This document shows, one piece after another, positions 8,042-16,465 of a DNA stretch of 64,000 bases (the first letter of the stretch is position 1; each line of letters opens with the position of its first letter). The notes beneath the pieces were generated by a model that saw only the letters and a list, made by a program, of their open reading frames with translations, had not been told where the DNA came from and did no database searches. Source of the stretch: Blautia sp. MSJ-19 (lineage in GTDB: Bacteria > Bacillota > Clostridia > Lachnospirales > Lachnospiraceae); the NCBI RefSeq assembly GCF_018918125.1, contig NZ_JAHLQA010000043.1:1-64000 (forward strand). Direction: 5' to 3'. Both the position numbers and the translations under genes were made by a program.

Positions 8042-9073
8042 ATGTGGGTACATCTGATTATTTTTGGTCTGGTCTTCGGAACCGTGATCGTCTGGAAGGC
8101 AGGGTGGCTCCGGCTCGACGGCATTGCAGACAGAGAAAGCATCCGTCTGTTTCTGATGGTTGCCGTCTGCGGCAATCTGCTTGGAATGACACTGACGTTT
8201 ACCAGTGGAAGAGCGGAGATCTATCCGGAGGGATACCGCCTGGAAAAGAATCCTGATGCAGCGTATACAGAAAATCTGGAGGTCACTGTGGATGGTGGAG
8301 AACCGGAAGACTTTGCTGTACAGATTCCGGAAAAAGAAACAGAAGAAGCACAGGATGAGCCGGAGACAAAGACCACAGAGAGTGAAGAGGAACAGAGGCA
8401 GAGAGAACTCAGGGAAGTGATCGAGAAGTACAATCTGCAGAAGCAGGATCCGGATTATTATTATCTGCCGGATAAATGGGATGGAAAGTCTCTGCAATGG
8501 CAGAAAAACGGAGATAATACCGGGACACTTCTGGCATCACTGGCACTGTTTGCGGCATTTGTCCTCCTGCTCAAAAAAGCCCGGGAACAACAGGAAGAGC
8601 TGGCAAAGCGAGCAGAACAGCTTCTGATGGATTATCCGTCACTGATCATGAAGTTTACGCTGCTGGTTCAGGCGGGAATGACGGTACGGCGGGCATTTCA
8701 GAAGATCAGCACAGATTATATGAGAAGCCGGCATGGTACAGAACGGTTCGCATATGAAGCCATGATCACTGCATGTCACGAAATGGACAGTGGTGTAGCT
8801 GAAGTCGAAGCATATCGGAGATTTGGTGAACGGTGCGGACAGATGAAGTATAAGACATTTTCCACGATTCTGGTCCAGAATCTGCAGAAAGGTGGTCACA
8901 GGATGGCGGATCTTCTGGAAAAAGAGGCACTGGAAGCGTGGGATGAAAGAAAAAGAAAGGCGAGAGTGCTGGGAGAAACAGCGGCGACAAAACTGCTTGT
9001 GCCGATGATCATGATGCTGGCAGTGGTGATGGCGATTATCATGATCCCCGCGTTTCTGTCTTTCTATGGATAA
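8042..9073 (+). CDS. tadC: Tad pilus inner-membrane platform protein TadC-like, with acidic insert
   Basis: A 343-residue second T2SSF protein. After two N-terminal membrane helices (about 1-22 and 37-58) it has an unusual charged stretch rich in E, K and T (about 75-155), then a third helix, LLASLALFAAFVLLL, and the F domain with LLMDYPSLIMKFTLLVQAGM. It ends in a hydrophobic helix LVPMIMMLAVVMAIIM. The acidic insert should lie outside the cell if the two first helices form a hairpin; that topology is inferred. Partner of TadB in the pilus base. Confidence 0.88.
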   Translation: MWVHLIIFGLVFGTVIVWKAGWLRLDGIADRESIRLFLMVAVCGNLLGMTLTFTSGRAEIYPEGYRLEKNPDAAYTENLEVTVDGGEPEDFAVQIPEKETEEAQDEPETKTTESEEEQRQRELREVIEKYNLQKQDPDYYYLPDKWDGKSLQWQKNGDNTGTLLASLALFAAFVLLLKKAREQQEELAKRAEQLLMDYPSLIMKFTLLVQAGMTVRRAFQKISTDYMRSRHGTERFAYEAMITACHEMDSGVAEVEAYRRFGERCGQMKYKTFSTILVQNLQKGGHRMADLLEKEALEAWDERKRKARVLGETAATKLLVPMIMMLAVVMAIIMIPAFLSFYG

Positions 9074-9106
9074 ACGGAAAACAGGGAAAGAAGGGAGCTT
9101 ATGTGT

Positions 9107-9286
9107 ATGAGAGATTATCTGAGAACAGCAGAGGAATTCTGGCAGGAAGAAGATGCAGTAGGTGTTGTGGAGATTATTCTGATATTGGTGGTACTGATCA
9201 GTCTGGTCATTATTTTTAAAGAGCAGCTGACGAATCTGGTACAGGCAATTTTAAGCAAGATCACAAAACAGAGCAATTCTATCTGA
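9107..9286 (+). CDS. Flp1-like type IVb pilin
   Basis: A small pilin precursor (59 residues, or 61 from the ATG at 9101). A short charged leader (RDYLRTAEEFWQEEDA) is followed by VGVVEIILILVVLISLVIIF. This fits A followed by four residues and glutamate, so the prepilin peptidase should cut before VGVVE and leave Glu at +5, followed by the long hydrophobic helix that packs in the pilus core. It matches the Flp1-like family I know from clostridial Tad loci. The ATG at 9107 is preferred because AAGGGAG lies nine bases upstream; at 9101 the gap would be three. Confidence 0.85.
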   Translation: MRDYLRTAEEFWQEEDAVGVVEIILILVVLISLVIIFKEQLTNLVQAILSKITKQSNSI

Positions 9287-9305
9287 GAAAGAGAGGAGAA
9301 GGCCT

Positions 9306-10799
9306 ATGGAGAAAAAAGGAAGTATCACTGTTTTTCTGGCGCTGATACTGAGTCTTCTGCTGTCGCTGGTCACAGCAAGCATTCAGTCTGTGCAGGCGGC
9401 AGCAGCCAGGACACAGATTCTGAACAGTATGGATATCGGACTTTATTCTCTGTTCGGGCAATATGACCCTTTCCTTCTGAAAGAGTATGACCTCTTTTTT
9501 CTGGATGGAGGACAGGGCGGAAGTGAACTGAATCTTGCAGCAGTCTATGACAATCTGGAATCTTATATGAAACCGGTCCTTCGTCAGAACAGTCAGAAGC
9601 TGTCTGTAAAGCAGGGCGGTTTTACCGGATATCGACTTGCTACGGATGAGGACGGTGAAGTGTTTTTTCAGCAGGCAGTGACCTATATGAAGGATACACT
9701 TGGAAGTCAGGGAATCCAGAATCTTCTGAAACGCTATAAAAATAAAGAAGAAAAAGTCAGACAGGCAGAAGAAAACGGCAAACAGGCGGAGAATGGAGAC
9801 ACTCTGAAAAATTATGAGACAGAGATGGATTCTGCAGCACAGAAAAGCCAGGAAGCAGAAGCGGCGGCCAGAGATGAAAATACAGGAGATTTTGGAATAG
9901 ATGCCGGTGGGGATTCCGGAGAGTTTTCGGATGGCGCGGCAAAACCGCAGGTAGTCAATCCGATCCCTGTGATACAGAGGATCCGGCGTATGAGTCTGCT
10001 GGATCTGGTGGTGCCGGCTGCGAATGGGATTTCTGATGCAGCTATCTCACATAAAGATCTGCTTTCCGGAAGAAAACTCCAGCAGGGTATGGCTCTTCCG
10101 CAGACAGTTGTCCGGGATTCTTCCGGTACTTCAAAAGTTCTTTTTCAGCAGTACCTGATGGATCATCTGGGCAGCTACAGAAAACCATCCAAAACCGGAC
10201 TGCAGTACCAGCTGGAATATCTTCTTGGTGGCAGGTACAGTGACCGTGAAAATCTGCAGGCGGTGGCAAAGCGCCTGCTTCTGATAAGAGAAGGGATCAA
10301 TGTCTCCTGTCTGATGGGAAACAGTGCCAGGATGACGCAGATCCATGCACTGGCGCTGGCGATAGCAGCCACTTTTCTGATCGCACCGGCAGCATTTATT
10401 ATTGAAGCGGCACTGATCCTCTGCTGGTCTTTTGCAGAGAGTGTTCTGGATCTCAGAGAGCTGTTTCATGGCGGCAGAGTGCCGCTTGTGAAGACCGCTG
10501 CAGACTGGCAGCTTTCTCTGGAAAATCTGCCGAAACTTCTGGAAAATCTGGACAGTCAGAGACGGGATACGGAGGGTGGGATGTCCTATGAAGATTATCT
10601 TCAGGTCCTGCTTCTGGCCCGTTCCAAAGCAGAACAGTTAGGAAGAGGCATGGATATGATCGAAGCTGAGATTCGCGGTTGCGGAGGACGGGAAGATTTT
10701 CGTCTGGACTGCTGTATCGAAGCGATTGAGGCATCCGTAGATATCAGGGCAAATAAGAAACAGACGTTTACAGTCACAAGACAATATAGTTATACATAA
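9306..10799 (+). CDS. DUF5702 protein of the Tad locus
   Basis: A 497-residue protein of the DUF5702 type found in clostridial Tad loci. It starts EKKGSITVFLALILSLLLSL, a TadE/TadG-like hydrophobic N-terminus in which GSITVFLAL replaces the usual G-x-x-x-VE pilin motif, so it may be a large pseudopilin-like component anchored in the membrane. An extracellular charged, low-complexity region (about 140-215, rich in E, A, K) and a second hydrophobic segment (about 345-385, ALALAIAATFLIAPAAFIIE) follow. GAGAGGAG precedes the ATG. Role in the pilus is inferred from position only. Confidence 0.82.
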   Translation: MEKKGSITVFLALILSLLLSLVTASIQSVQAAAARTQILNSMDIGLYSLFGQYDPFLLKEYDLFFLDGGQGGSELNLAAVYDNLESYMKPVLRQNSQKLSVKQGGFTGYRLATDEDGEVFFQQAVTYMKDTLGSQGIQNLLKRYKNKEEKVRQAEENGKQAENGDTLKNYETEMDSAAQKSQEAEAAARDENTGDFGIDAGGDSGEFSDGAAKPQVVNPIPVIQRIRRMSLLDLVVPAANGISDAAISHKDLLSGRKLQQGMALPQTVVRDSSGTSKVLFQQYLMDHLGSYRKPSKTGLQYQLEYLLGGRYSDRENLQAVAKRLLLIREGINVSCLMGNSARMTQIHALALAIAATFLIAPAAFIIEAALILCWSFAESVLDLRELFHGGRVPLVKTAADWQLSLENLPKLLENLDSQRRDTEGGMSYEDYLQVLLLARSKAEQLGRGMDMIEAEIRGCGGREDFRLDCCIEAIEASVDIRANKKQTFTVTRQYSYT

Positions 10800-10803
10800 A
10801 AAG

Positions 10804-10821
10804 GGCGGTCGCAGGACCGCC
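10804..10821 (+). other. Intra-operon hairpin without T-run
   Basis: GGCGGTC-GCAG-GACCGCC forms a perfect 7-bp GC-rich hairpin four bases after the DUF5702 stop codon. No T-tract follows, so it is unlikely to terminate; it could protect the 3' end of a processed upstream message within the Tad operon. Confidence 0.55.
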
Positions 10822-10842
10822 TGAGAAAAGAGGTGCAGAAAG

Positions 10843-11640
10843 ATGCTTTTTCAGAAGGCAATACATAAAAATGGGAATGAAAAAAGGATAGACAGAAATA
10901 AAAAAGAAAGGATACGCTCTCTGTGCAGAAGGTTTGTGACTTCCCCGATAGTCAGGACCTTACGTAACCCTTCTGAAAAAGTGTCTTTGTGTGCCTTGTT
11001 TCAGAGATACAGGAGGGCAAGCCTGGCGGTAGAAACCGCACTGGTGCTGCCGTTGTTTTTCCTTGGGATGGTCACAATGATCTCCTTTATGGATATCTAT
11101 CGGATTCAGACGGAACATTTACAGACTTTGTGCGAACGGACAAAAGAAGCCGGAATGTATGCTTATGTGCTGGATGGCAGTGGTCCGGAAGAAATTACTT
11201 TGCCGGATGTGTACAGATATACACCGGTTGGCGGGCTGATTCCTTTGCCGGCGGTATGGATGCATAATACAGTAAAAGTACATGCCTGGACAGGGGCGGA
11301 GTTTTCAAAAGGCGGGGATGGAAAGACAGAATCGGAAGAAATGGTCTATGTGACTGCATCCGGTTCCGTATATCATCGAAAGACAGGATGTCGTTATCTT
11401 AATGTATCCATTAATCAGGTTTCCGGAGCATCTGTAGCAGGACTTCGGAATAACAGTGGAGAAAAATACAGTCCCTGTGAAACATGCAGCAGGAATCAGA
11501 AACCTTCCGGGGCTGTATATATCACTTCCGGTGGGAATCGTTATCACAATCTTGCGACGTGCAGCGGTCTAAAACGTACAGTAAAACTGGTGAAACTTTC
11601 GCAGGTTGGAAGTATGCATGCCTGCAGCAGCTGTGGATAG
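10843..11640 (+). CDS. TadE-like pseudopilin with two C-terminal YH..C / C..C modules
   Basis: A 265-residue protein. A basic N-terminus (residues 1-60) leads to RRASLAVETALVLPLFFLG, a TadE-type transmembrane helix with the VE motif. The C-terminal 110 residues, predicted outside the cell, contain two copies of a module: VYVTASGSVYHRKTGCRYL followed by CETC, and VYITSGGNRYHNLATCSGL followed by CSSC. The spacing H-x4-C ... C-x2-C suggests four metal ligands per module (1 His, 3 Cys), or disulfides. I know similar modules attached to secreted nucleases and surface proteins, but not their function. AGGTG precedes the ATG. Confidence 0.82.
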   Translation: MLFQKAIHKNGNEKRIDRNKKERIRSLCRRFVTSPIVRTLRNPSEKVSLCALFQRYRRASLAVETALVLPLFFLGMVTMISFMDIYRIQTEHLQTLCERTKEAGMYAYVLDGSGPEEITLPDVYRYTPVGGLIPLPAVWMHNTVKVHAWTGAEFSKGGDGKTESEEMVYVTASGSVYHRKTGCRYLNVSINQVSGASVAGLRNNSGEKYSPCETCSRNQKPSGAVYITSGGNRYHNLATCSGLKRTVKLVKLSQVGSMHACSSCG

Positions 11641-11656
11641 AGAGGAGACAGACAGG

Positions 11657-12073
11657 ATGGGTATCACAGAATGGATCACGCTTGGATTTCTGGCGTTCAG
11701 CAGTTGGAAGGACTGGAAGACCAAAGAGATTTCCCTTGTATTGACGGCAGCATATGGGACAGCAGGAATCGGGATCAGCATCTGGCAAAAGAGAAATCTG
11801 CTGGATTTCCTTATCCCGTTGGGAATCGGTCTGATGCTTCTGGCAGTCAGCGTATGGAGCCGGGGAGAAGTAGGGATGGGAGATGCATGGTTTCTGCTTG
11901 CACTGGGAGCTATGCTGACTACGGATATCTTTATAAAAACAGTGTGTGGAGGAATGCTGCTGGCAGCGGGAGCAGCCGGAATCCTTCTTGTGATCTGTAA
12001 AAAGGGACGCAAAACAGAAATCCCACTGGTGCCGTTTCTGTTTGCCGGATACCTGGGAGGGATATTGCTATGA
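11657..12073 (+). CDS. Second small prepilin peptidase-like membrane protein (A24 family)
   Basis: A 138-residue membrane protein. SSWKDWKTKEIS near residue 16 and GEVGMGDAWFLLALGAML near residue 78 supply the two A24 aspartates in the expected order, with the GxGD motif intact but tryptophan where most enzymes have lysine after D-x. It may process a different set of substrates, such as the TadE-like proteins encoded on both sides. GAGGAG at 11642-11647 supports the ATG at 11657. The stop overlaps the next ATG. Confidence 0.82.
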   Translation: MGITEWITLGFLAFSSWKDWKTKEISLVLTAAYGTAGIGISIWQKRNLLDFLIPLGIGLMLLAVSVWSRGEVGMGDAWFLLALGAMLTTDIFIKTVCGGMLLAAGAAGILLVICKKGRKTEIPLVPFLFAGYLGGILL

Positions 12074-12513
12074 AAACGAGACAAAAAAGCAGGAGAAAGG
12101 GCAGTTTTACGATCGAAGCCGCATGTGTGATGGCAATCATCCTGGTGACGGTCATGGGAGTTCTGTATCTGTCGTTCTTTGTGCATAATCGGGCATGGCT
12201 GACGGCGGCAGCCTGTGAGGCGTCACTGGCAGGAAGTATGGAAGGTGTACGAAAAAACGGACAGACATATGCGACTGCCTTTGCCAGAGGTCAGGAACTT
12301 GGAAATGTAGGATTCTTCGGTGCAGAAAATCTGCAGTGTCAGGTAAAGGCAGGCAAAGAGGTTCATGTCACGTATCAGGCAGATACGATAGTTGCTTATG
12401 GAGGTTTTCAATGGCCGCTCCGGGCAGAGGGAAGTGCAAAGATCATCTGTCCGGCGGAGTGGATCCGCAAAGCCAAAGCAGCTTCAGAAATTATAATAGA
12501 GACAGAGGATTGA
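12070..12513 (+). CDS. TadE-like pseudopilin
   Basis: A 147-residue protein with a basic tail, then GSFTIEAACVMAIILVTVMG, matching the TadE G-x4-E-like processing site and transmembrane helix. The rest is a small extracellular domain ending in KAKAASEIIIETED. It overlaps the preceding peptidase-like gene by four bases and is followed within four bases by the FHA gene. Probably a minor pilin or initiation factor for the Flp pilus. Confidence 0.85.
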   Translation: MKTRQKSRRKGSFTIEAACVMAIILVTVMGVLYLSFFVHNRAWLTAAACEASLAGSMEGVRKNGQTYATAFARGQELGNVGFFGAENLQCQVKAGKEVHVTYQADTIVAYGGFQWPLRAEGSAKIICPAEWIRKAKAASEIIIETED

Positions 12514-12516
12514 ACA

Positions 12517-13947
12517 ATGTATGCAGAGTATAAAAGAGATGTCAGTCACAATTATCTGATCCTTCATGGAGAATCAGATATCAATACCGCATCCTATCAG
12601 GTGAGGATGCTGACGGGGAACAGCATTCCATCCGTATTGAAATGCAGGATACAGGGGCTGGACGGGAAACAGCTGTTTTATTATGATATTACTTCCAGAC
12701 AGTCAGTAGCTTCTTTTTATGAACAGAAGAAACTGAAGGGAGGGGATCTGGCAATGCTGCTCCGTGGATTTCTGCAGATTATGGAGGAGCTGGCGGAATA
12801 TCTTGTGGATCCGGGACAGCTTGTGCTTTGTCCGGAATATATGTTTCTGGATGTGGAGGCAAGGAAGGTATATTTCTGCTGTCTTCCGGGATATCAGCAT
12901 CCGGTGCAGGAACAGTTTCGACAGCTGACGGAGTATTTTTTGCCCAAACTGGATCATGAAGATCCTGAAGCAGTCGATCTGGGATATGGGATCTATCGAC
13001 GGGCAATGGAACCGGGACTGCAGCTGGAACACATTAAGGAAGCTGTTTATAAGACACAGAACAACAGAGAAAAAGAGCAGGAAGTAAAGAACGAAGAGAA
13101 AGGGCTGGTGGCAGAGTGTACGGATACAGCAGAGAAAAAACCAGATCCGGAGAGACCTGCAGAAGAAATCCAGCTGGAAAATAAAAAAGAAAATATCTGG
13201 AAGTGGGCGGCCGGATGCGCCGGTGGCGTGTTATTTTTGCTGGGAATCGTGGCAGCGGGATATCTGGGATATATTCCTGGAATTCCTGTGGAACTGGTGA
13301 TCGCAGCGGCTATTGTACTGCTGGCGGCAGGAGCTGTGTGCATGCGTATTGCAGAAAAGAAAAAAAGAAAGAAAGCGCAGACTGCGGAATGGAGAAAAAA
13401 GGTGCAGCGAGAACTGGAAAAGGACCAGAGGATGCCGACTGTGACCGATGTACCACAACAGGATTTAAAACCGACAGACAATTTTGTATGTGAGGAAAAG
13501 CCTCCGGAAATACTACTGAGTAAGAATGTGGAAAAAATCATAAAAGAAAAAATTCAGACAGAGAAAGTTCAAACGGAGACAGAGAACAGGTTTCAGGATG
13601 ATGACGGGCGGTACGGTGAAACGGTGGTGCTGTCTGCCGCACAGATGCGGGGGAGCGCAAGTCTGGTCAGCCGGGAACCGGGAGAACTGGCACCGATCTA
13701 TCTGGAGAAGGAACTAACAGTGATCGGCAAACTTGAAAATGCATCAGATGCGGTGATTCCGCTTCCTACGATCAGTCGTATCCATGCGAGAATACGCAAA
13801 TGTGAGGAGGAATATTATCTGATGGATCTGAATTCCCGAAACGGAACCTCTGTAAACGGACGTATGCTGAAACCGGAAGAAGAGTATCAGCTTCAGGACG
13901 AAGATCAGGTGGATTTTGCACAGGCACGTTATATATTTCTGAGATAG
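12517..13947 (+). CDS. DUF6382 - transmembrane - FHA domain protein of the Tad locus
   Basis: A 476-residue protein. Residues 1-180 match the DUF6382 type (YAEYKRDVSHNYLILHGE, then QIMEELAEYLVDPGQLVL). Charged linkers flank two adjacent hydrophobic segments (about 226-275). The last ~95 residues are a forkhead-associated domain with ISRIHARI and LNSRNGTSVNG, the phosphothreonine-binding S-x-x-H and N-G motifs, all intact. Both soluble domains are likely cytoplasmic, on either side of a membrane hairpin. FHA domains read Ser/Thr phosphorylation, which suggests kinase control of pilus assembly; no kinase gene is in the window. It is the last gene of the Tad operon. Confidence 0.87.
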   Translation: MYAEYKRDVSHNYLILHGESDINTASYQVRMLTGNSIPSVLKCRIQGLDGKQLFYYDITSRQSVASFYEQKKLKGGDLAMLLRGFLQIMEELAEYLVDPGQLVLCPEYMFLDVEARKVYFCCLPGYQHPVQEQFRQLTEYFLPKLDHEDPEAVDLGYGIYRRAMEPGLQLEHIKEAVYKTQNNREKEQEVKNEEKGLVAECTDTAEKKPDPERPAEEIQLENKKENIWKWAAGCAGGVLFLLGIVAAGYLGYIPGIPVELVIAAAIVLLAAGAVCMRIAEKKKRKKAQTAEWRKKVQRELEKDQRMPTVTDVPQQDLKPTDNFVCEEKPPEILLSKNVEKIIKEKIQTEKVQTETENRFQDDDGRYGETVVLSAAQMRGSASLVSREPGELAPIYLEKELTVIGKLENASDAVIPLPTISRIHARIRKCEEEYYLMDLNSRNGTSVNGRMLKPEEEYQLQDEDQVDFAQARYIFLR

Positions 13948-14010
13948 CGGAGAACAGTGGGAATTTCGCAAATACAGTGGAAATCTGACGTTTTACAGGA
14001 TTGTGTAAAC

Positions 14011-14039
14011 TTGTCATGGGAAAATACTTCTGATAGAAT
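14011..14039 (+). promoter_or_regulatory. Promoter of the rhomboid gene
   Basis: TTGTCA (14011-14016) and TAGAAT (14034-14039) with a 17-bp spacer. A leader hairpin AGAGAGC/GCTCTCT follows at 14051-14071. The rhomboid gene therefore probably has its own transcript after the Tad operon. Confidence 0.65.
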
Positions 14040-14092
14040 AGACCAAAAACAGAGAGCTGCTGTGGCTCTCTGGAAAGATTGGAGAGAAGTCT

Positions 14093-14689
14093 GTGGAAGA
14101 ATTACGCAAAGAGCCGGTGACGGCGCTGTTGCTTCTGGTGAATATTCTGGTATTTCTTGCAGTAGAATTTACGGGAAGTTCGCAGAATACCATGCATATG
14201 CTGGACTGTGGTGCGGCATATACGCCTATGATCATTCAGAACGGAGAAATCTACCGGCTGTTTACCTGCATGTTTCTGCATTTTGGAATTGAACATCTGG
14301 CAAATAACATGCTGGTGCTGTTTGTACTTGGAAGTCGTCTGGAACGGGTGATCGGTAAGATCCGTTTTCTGCTGATCTATCTTCTGGGAGGGCTCCTTGG
14401 AAATGTGATCTCTTTGTATCTGGAACTGCGGACGCAGGAATTTGCAGTGTCTGCAGGTGCATCCGGTGCGGTATTTGCAGTTATGGGAGCCATGATCTAT
14501 GTGGTCATCCGCAACAGGGGATGGCTTGGTGATCTGTCCATGAAACAGATATTGATCATGGCAGCTTTTTCCCTCTATTTTGGCTTTACAAGTACCGGAG
14601 TGGACAATGTGGCTCATGTCGGAGGCATGGTGTCCGGTTTCCTGCTTGCAATCCTGCTCTATCATCCGTCACATGGAAGAAAGATATAA
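14093..14689 (+). CDS. Rhomboid-family intramembrane serine protease
   Basis: A 198-residue, six-helix membrane protease that cuts transmembrane substrates. HFGIEHLANNML gives the H-x4-N oxyanion asparagine, GASGAVFAVMGA the catalytic serine (near 124), and VDNVAHVGGMVSGF the catalytic histidine (near 176), so it should be active. GTG start at 14093 after GGAGAG. Its last 28 bases overlap the end of the convergent histidine kinase gene. Substrates unknown; closeness to the pilus operon may be coincidental since it has its own promoter. Confidence 0.93.
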   Translation: MEELRKEPVTALLLLVNILVFLAVEFTGSSQNTMHMLDCGAAYTPMIIQNGEIYRLFTCMFLHFGIEHLANNMLVLFVLGSRLERVIGKIRFLLIYLLGGLLGNVISLYLELRTQEFAVSAGASGAVFAVMGAMIYVVIRNRGWLGDLSMKQILIMAAFSLYFGFTSTGVDNVAHVGGMVSGFLLAILLYHPSHGRKI

Positions 14690-15345
14690 AAAGTAGTTCC
14701 TTCGTCGACGGTACTCTGTACATCCAGGGTGCCATGATGTGCTTCGATGATCTGCCGGGTGACAGCAAGCCCGAGACCTGTGCCTCCGGGCTTGTAGGTT
14801 ACGAAGGGGTGAAAAACATGTTCCATCTGCTGCGCAGTCATACCGCAGCCATTGTCGCGGATGACAAGACGGATACCATCTGAAACAGCAGAAGCGGAAA
14901 TCTGGATTTTGCCATGTGAATGCTGAATGGACTCCTGTGCATTACGAAGAAGATTAAACAGAGCCTGACGGATCTTGGTCTGATCCAGAGGGACCTGGGG
15001 AAGGTCCAGAGGGATGTCAGTCTCCAGTGTGATTCCAAGGTAATCCAGAGCCGGACGAAAGGAAGCTGCGATATGCTGCAGACAGATGCCTGCATCCACT
15101 GGTACAAGGGAAAGGCGTCCGGCATTCTGATATCTGGAGAGTTCATCCAGAATCTCACGGATATAATTCAGATTGTCCATAATGTTGTCCCAGTGCTCAT
15201 CAAAGCACAGTTGGGGATGGGAATCAGACAACATCTGCATTTCTCCTGTGATCAATGCGAGGGGATTTCGTATCTCATGTGAAAATGTGGAGAGTGTCGA
15301 AAGAAAGTCTTTTTTCTGCTGTTCTATAATGTTTTTTTCCTGCAT
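14662..15345 (-). CDS. Small soluble sensor histidine kinase
   Basis: A 227-residue kinase with no membrane segment and no visible sensor domain. FLSTLSTFSHEIRNPLALI carries the phospho-accepting histidine near residue 22. The ATPase part has the N box NLLRNAQESI, the G1 box IRDNGCGMT and the G2 box GGTGLGLAV. It resembles the catalytic halves of sporulation/PAS kinases such as KinE. GAGGTGACAG precedes the ATG. No response regulator is adjacent, so it is an orphan; the signal may enter through the short N-terminal segment or a partner protein. Confidence 0.9.
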   Translation of the reverse strand: MQEKNIIEQQKKDFLSTLSTFSHEIRNPLALITGEMQMLSDSHPQLCFDEHWDNIMDNLNYIREILDELSRYQNAGRLSLVPVDAGICLQHIAASFRPALDYLGITLETDIPLDLPQVPLDQTKIRQALFNLLRNAQESIQHSHGKIQISASAVSDGIRLVIRDNGCGMTAQQMEHVFHPFVTYKPGGTGLGLAVTRQIIEAHHGTLDVQSTVDEGTTFYIFLPCDG

Positions 15346-15483
15346 AATCTGTCACCTCATGGAAAGTGTAACATACGAGATACAGGAATCAACAAATTTC
15401 GTATTGAAAACATCGAGGAAATACGAGACAATGTATGCGAAAAAATGGCGAAAATTAAAGAATTTGAAGGAGGAACAGATATT

Positions 15484-15888
15484 ATGGAAAATTGTATTTT
15501 CTGCAAAATTGCGAATGGAGAAATTCCTTCAGCGACCTTATATGAGGATCAGGATTTCCGTGTGATCCTGGATCTGGGACCGGCCAGCAAAGGACATGCA
15601 CTGATTCTTCCGAAGTCTCACGCAGCCAATATTTATGAACTTCCGGATGAAACAGCTGGCAAAGCGATGATTCTTGCCAAACATATGGCAACGAAGCTCA
15701 GAGACGGATTAAACTGTGACGGCTTCAATATTGTTCAGAACAACGGAGAAATTGCAGGTCAGACTGTATTTCATTTCCATATGCATCTGATTCCACGTTA
15801 TGAGGGAGATCAGGTAGGACTTACCTGGAAGCCGGGCGAGCTGACAGATGAAATGAAAGAAGAAATTCTTACAAAAGTAAAAGCCTGA
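15484..15888 (+). CDS. HIT-family (Hint-type) nucleotide hydrolase
   Basis: A 134-residue histidine-triad protein. It starts NCIFCKIANGE, a zinc-binding CxxC of Hint proteins, and carries QTVFHFHMHLIPR, the H-x-H-x-H catalytic triad. Members hydrolyse adenosine phosphoramidates or similar nucleotides. GAAGGAGG at 15466-15473 fixes the ATG at 15484; an upstream in-frame ATG at 15445 lacks a binding site. It lies 20 bases before the sigma-factor gene and may be cotranscribed. Confidence 0.93.
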   Translation: MENCIFCKIANGEIPSATLYEDQDFRVILDLGPASKGHALILPKSHAANIYELPDETAGKAMILAKHMATKLRDGLNCDGFNIVQNNGEIAGQTVFHFHMHLIPRYEGDQVGLTWKPGELTDEMKEEILTKVKA

Positions 15889-15908
15889 ACGAAAGAGTAT
15901 AAATACCA

Positions 15909-16451
15909 ATGATAATTGAGAATTTTGATGATTTCTATGATGAATACCAGGGATTCTCAGCATATATTGCCTTTTGCATGACCGGCGACAAAGAACTGTC
16001 AAGGGATATCAGCCAGGAAGTTTTTATATCACTGTTCAAACTGAAAGACCGTTTGGATTATTCCAACAGGTATCGTTTGAGGAAGCTGGTGCTGAAGGTA
16101 ACAACCAACAAATGTAACGATTATTTCAGAAAGTCTCTTGCAAAACAGAGATTTTGCAGTATCGAGGACGAGAACGGGCGGGAGATCGCCGACGAAAGAA
16201 ACAATCCAGAAGCAGAAATACTTCGTATGGAAGAAGCTGCATATCGGAAACTTGTACTGGAGGGACTTCAGAAAAGAAATCCGATGAATTACGATATTCT
16301 GCTAAAGACAAAGATGCACAGAATGACTGCCGCAGAGGTAGCCAGTGAATATGGAATTACAACAAATAATGTAAATAATCGAAATCTTCGTTCCAAAGCA
16401 TGGATGATCGAAGAGATGGAAAAATTATGCAGGCAGTCACATAAGAAGTAA
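15909..16451 (+). CDS. ECF-type RNA polymerase sigma factor
   Basis: A 180-residue sigma-70 family protein with region 2 (GDKELSRDISQEVFISLFKLKDRL, then LRKLVLKVTTNKCNDYFRK, residues 26-78) and region 4 (LKTKMHRMTAAEVASEYGITTNNVNNR, residues 130-160). Region 3 is absent, as in ECF factors. Sigma factors of this kind are usually held by a membrane anti-sigma factor. The nearest candidate partner, a single-pass protein with an extracellular domain, is encoded beyond murG at 17647-18741. The start lacks a strong ribosome binding site (GAAAGAG about ten bases before). Confidence 0.85.
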   Translation: MIIENFDDFYDEYQGFSAYIAFCMTGDKELSRDISQEVFISLFKLKDRLDYSNRYRLRKLVLKVTTNKCNDYFRKSLAKQRFCSIEDENGREIADERNNPEAEILRMEEAAYRKLVLEGLQKRNPMNYDILLKTKMHRMTAAEVASEYGITTNNVNNRNLRSKAWMIEEMEKLCRQSHKK

Positions 16452-16465
16452 CCGCCTGCATTCTG

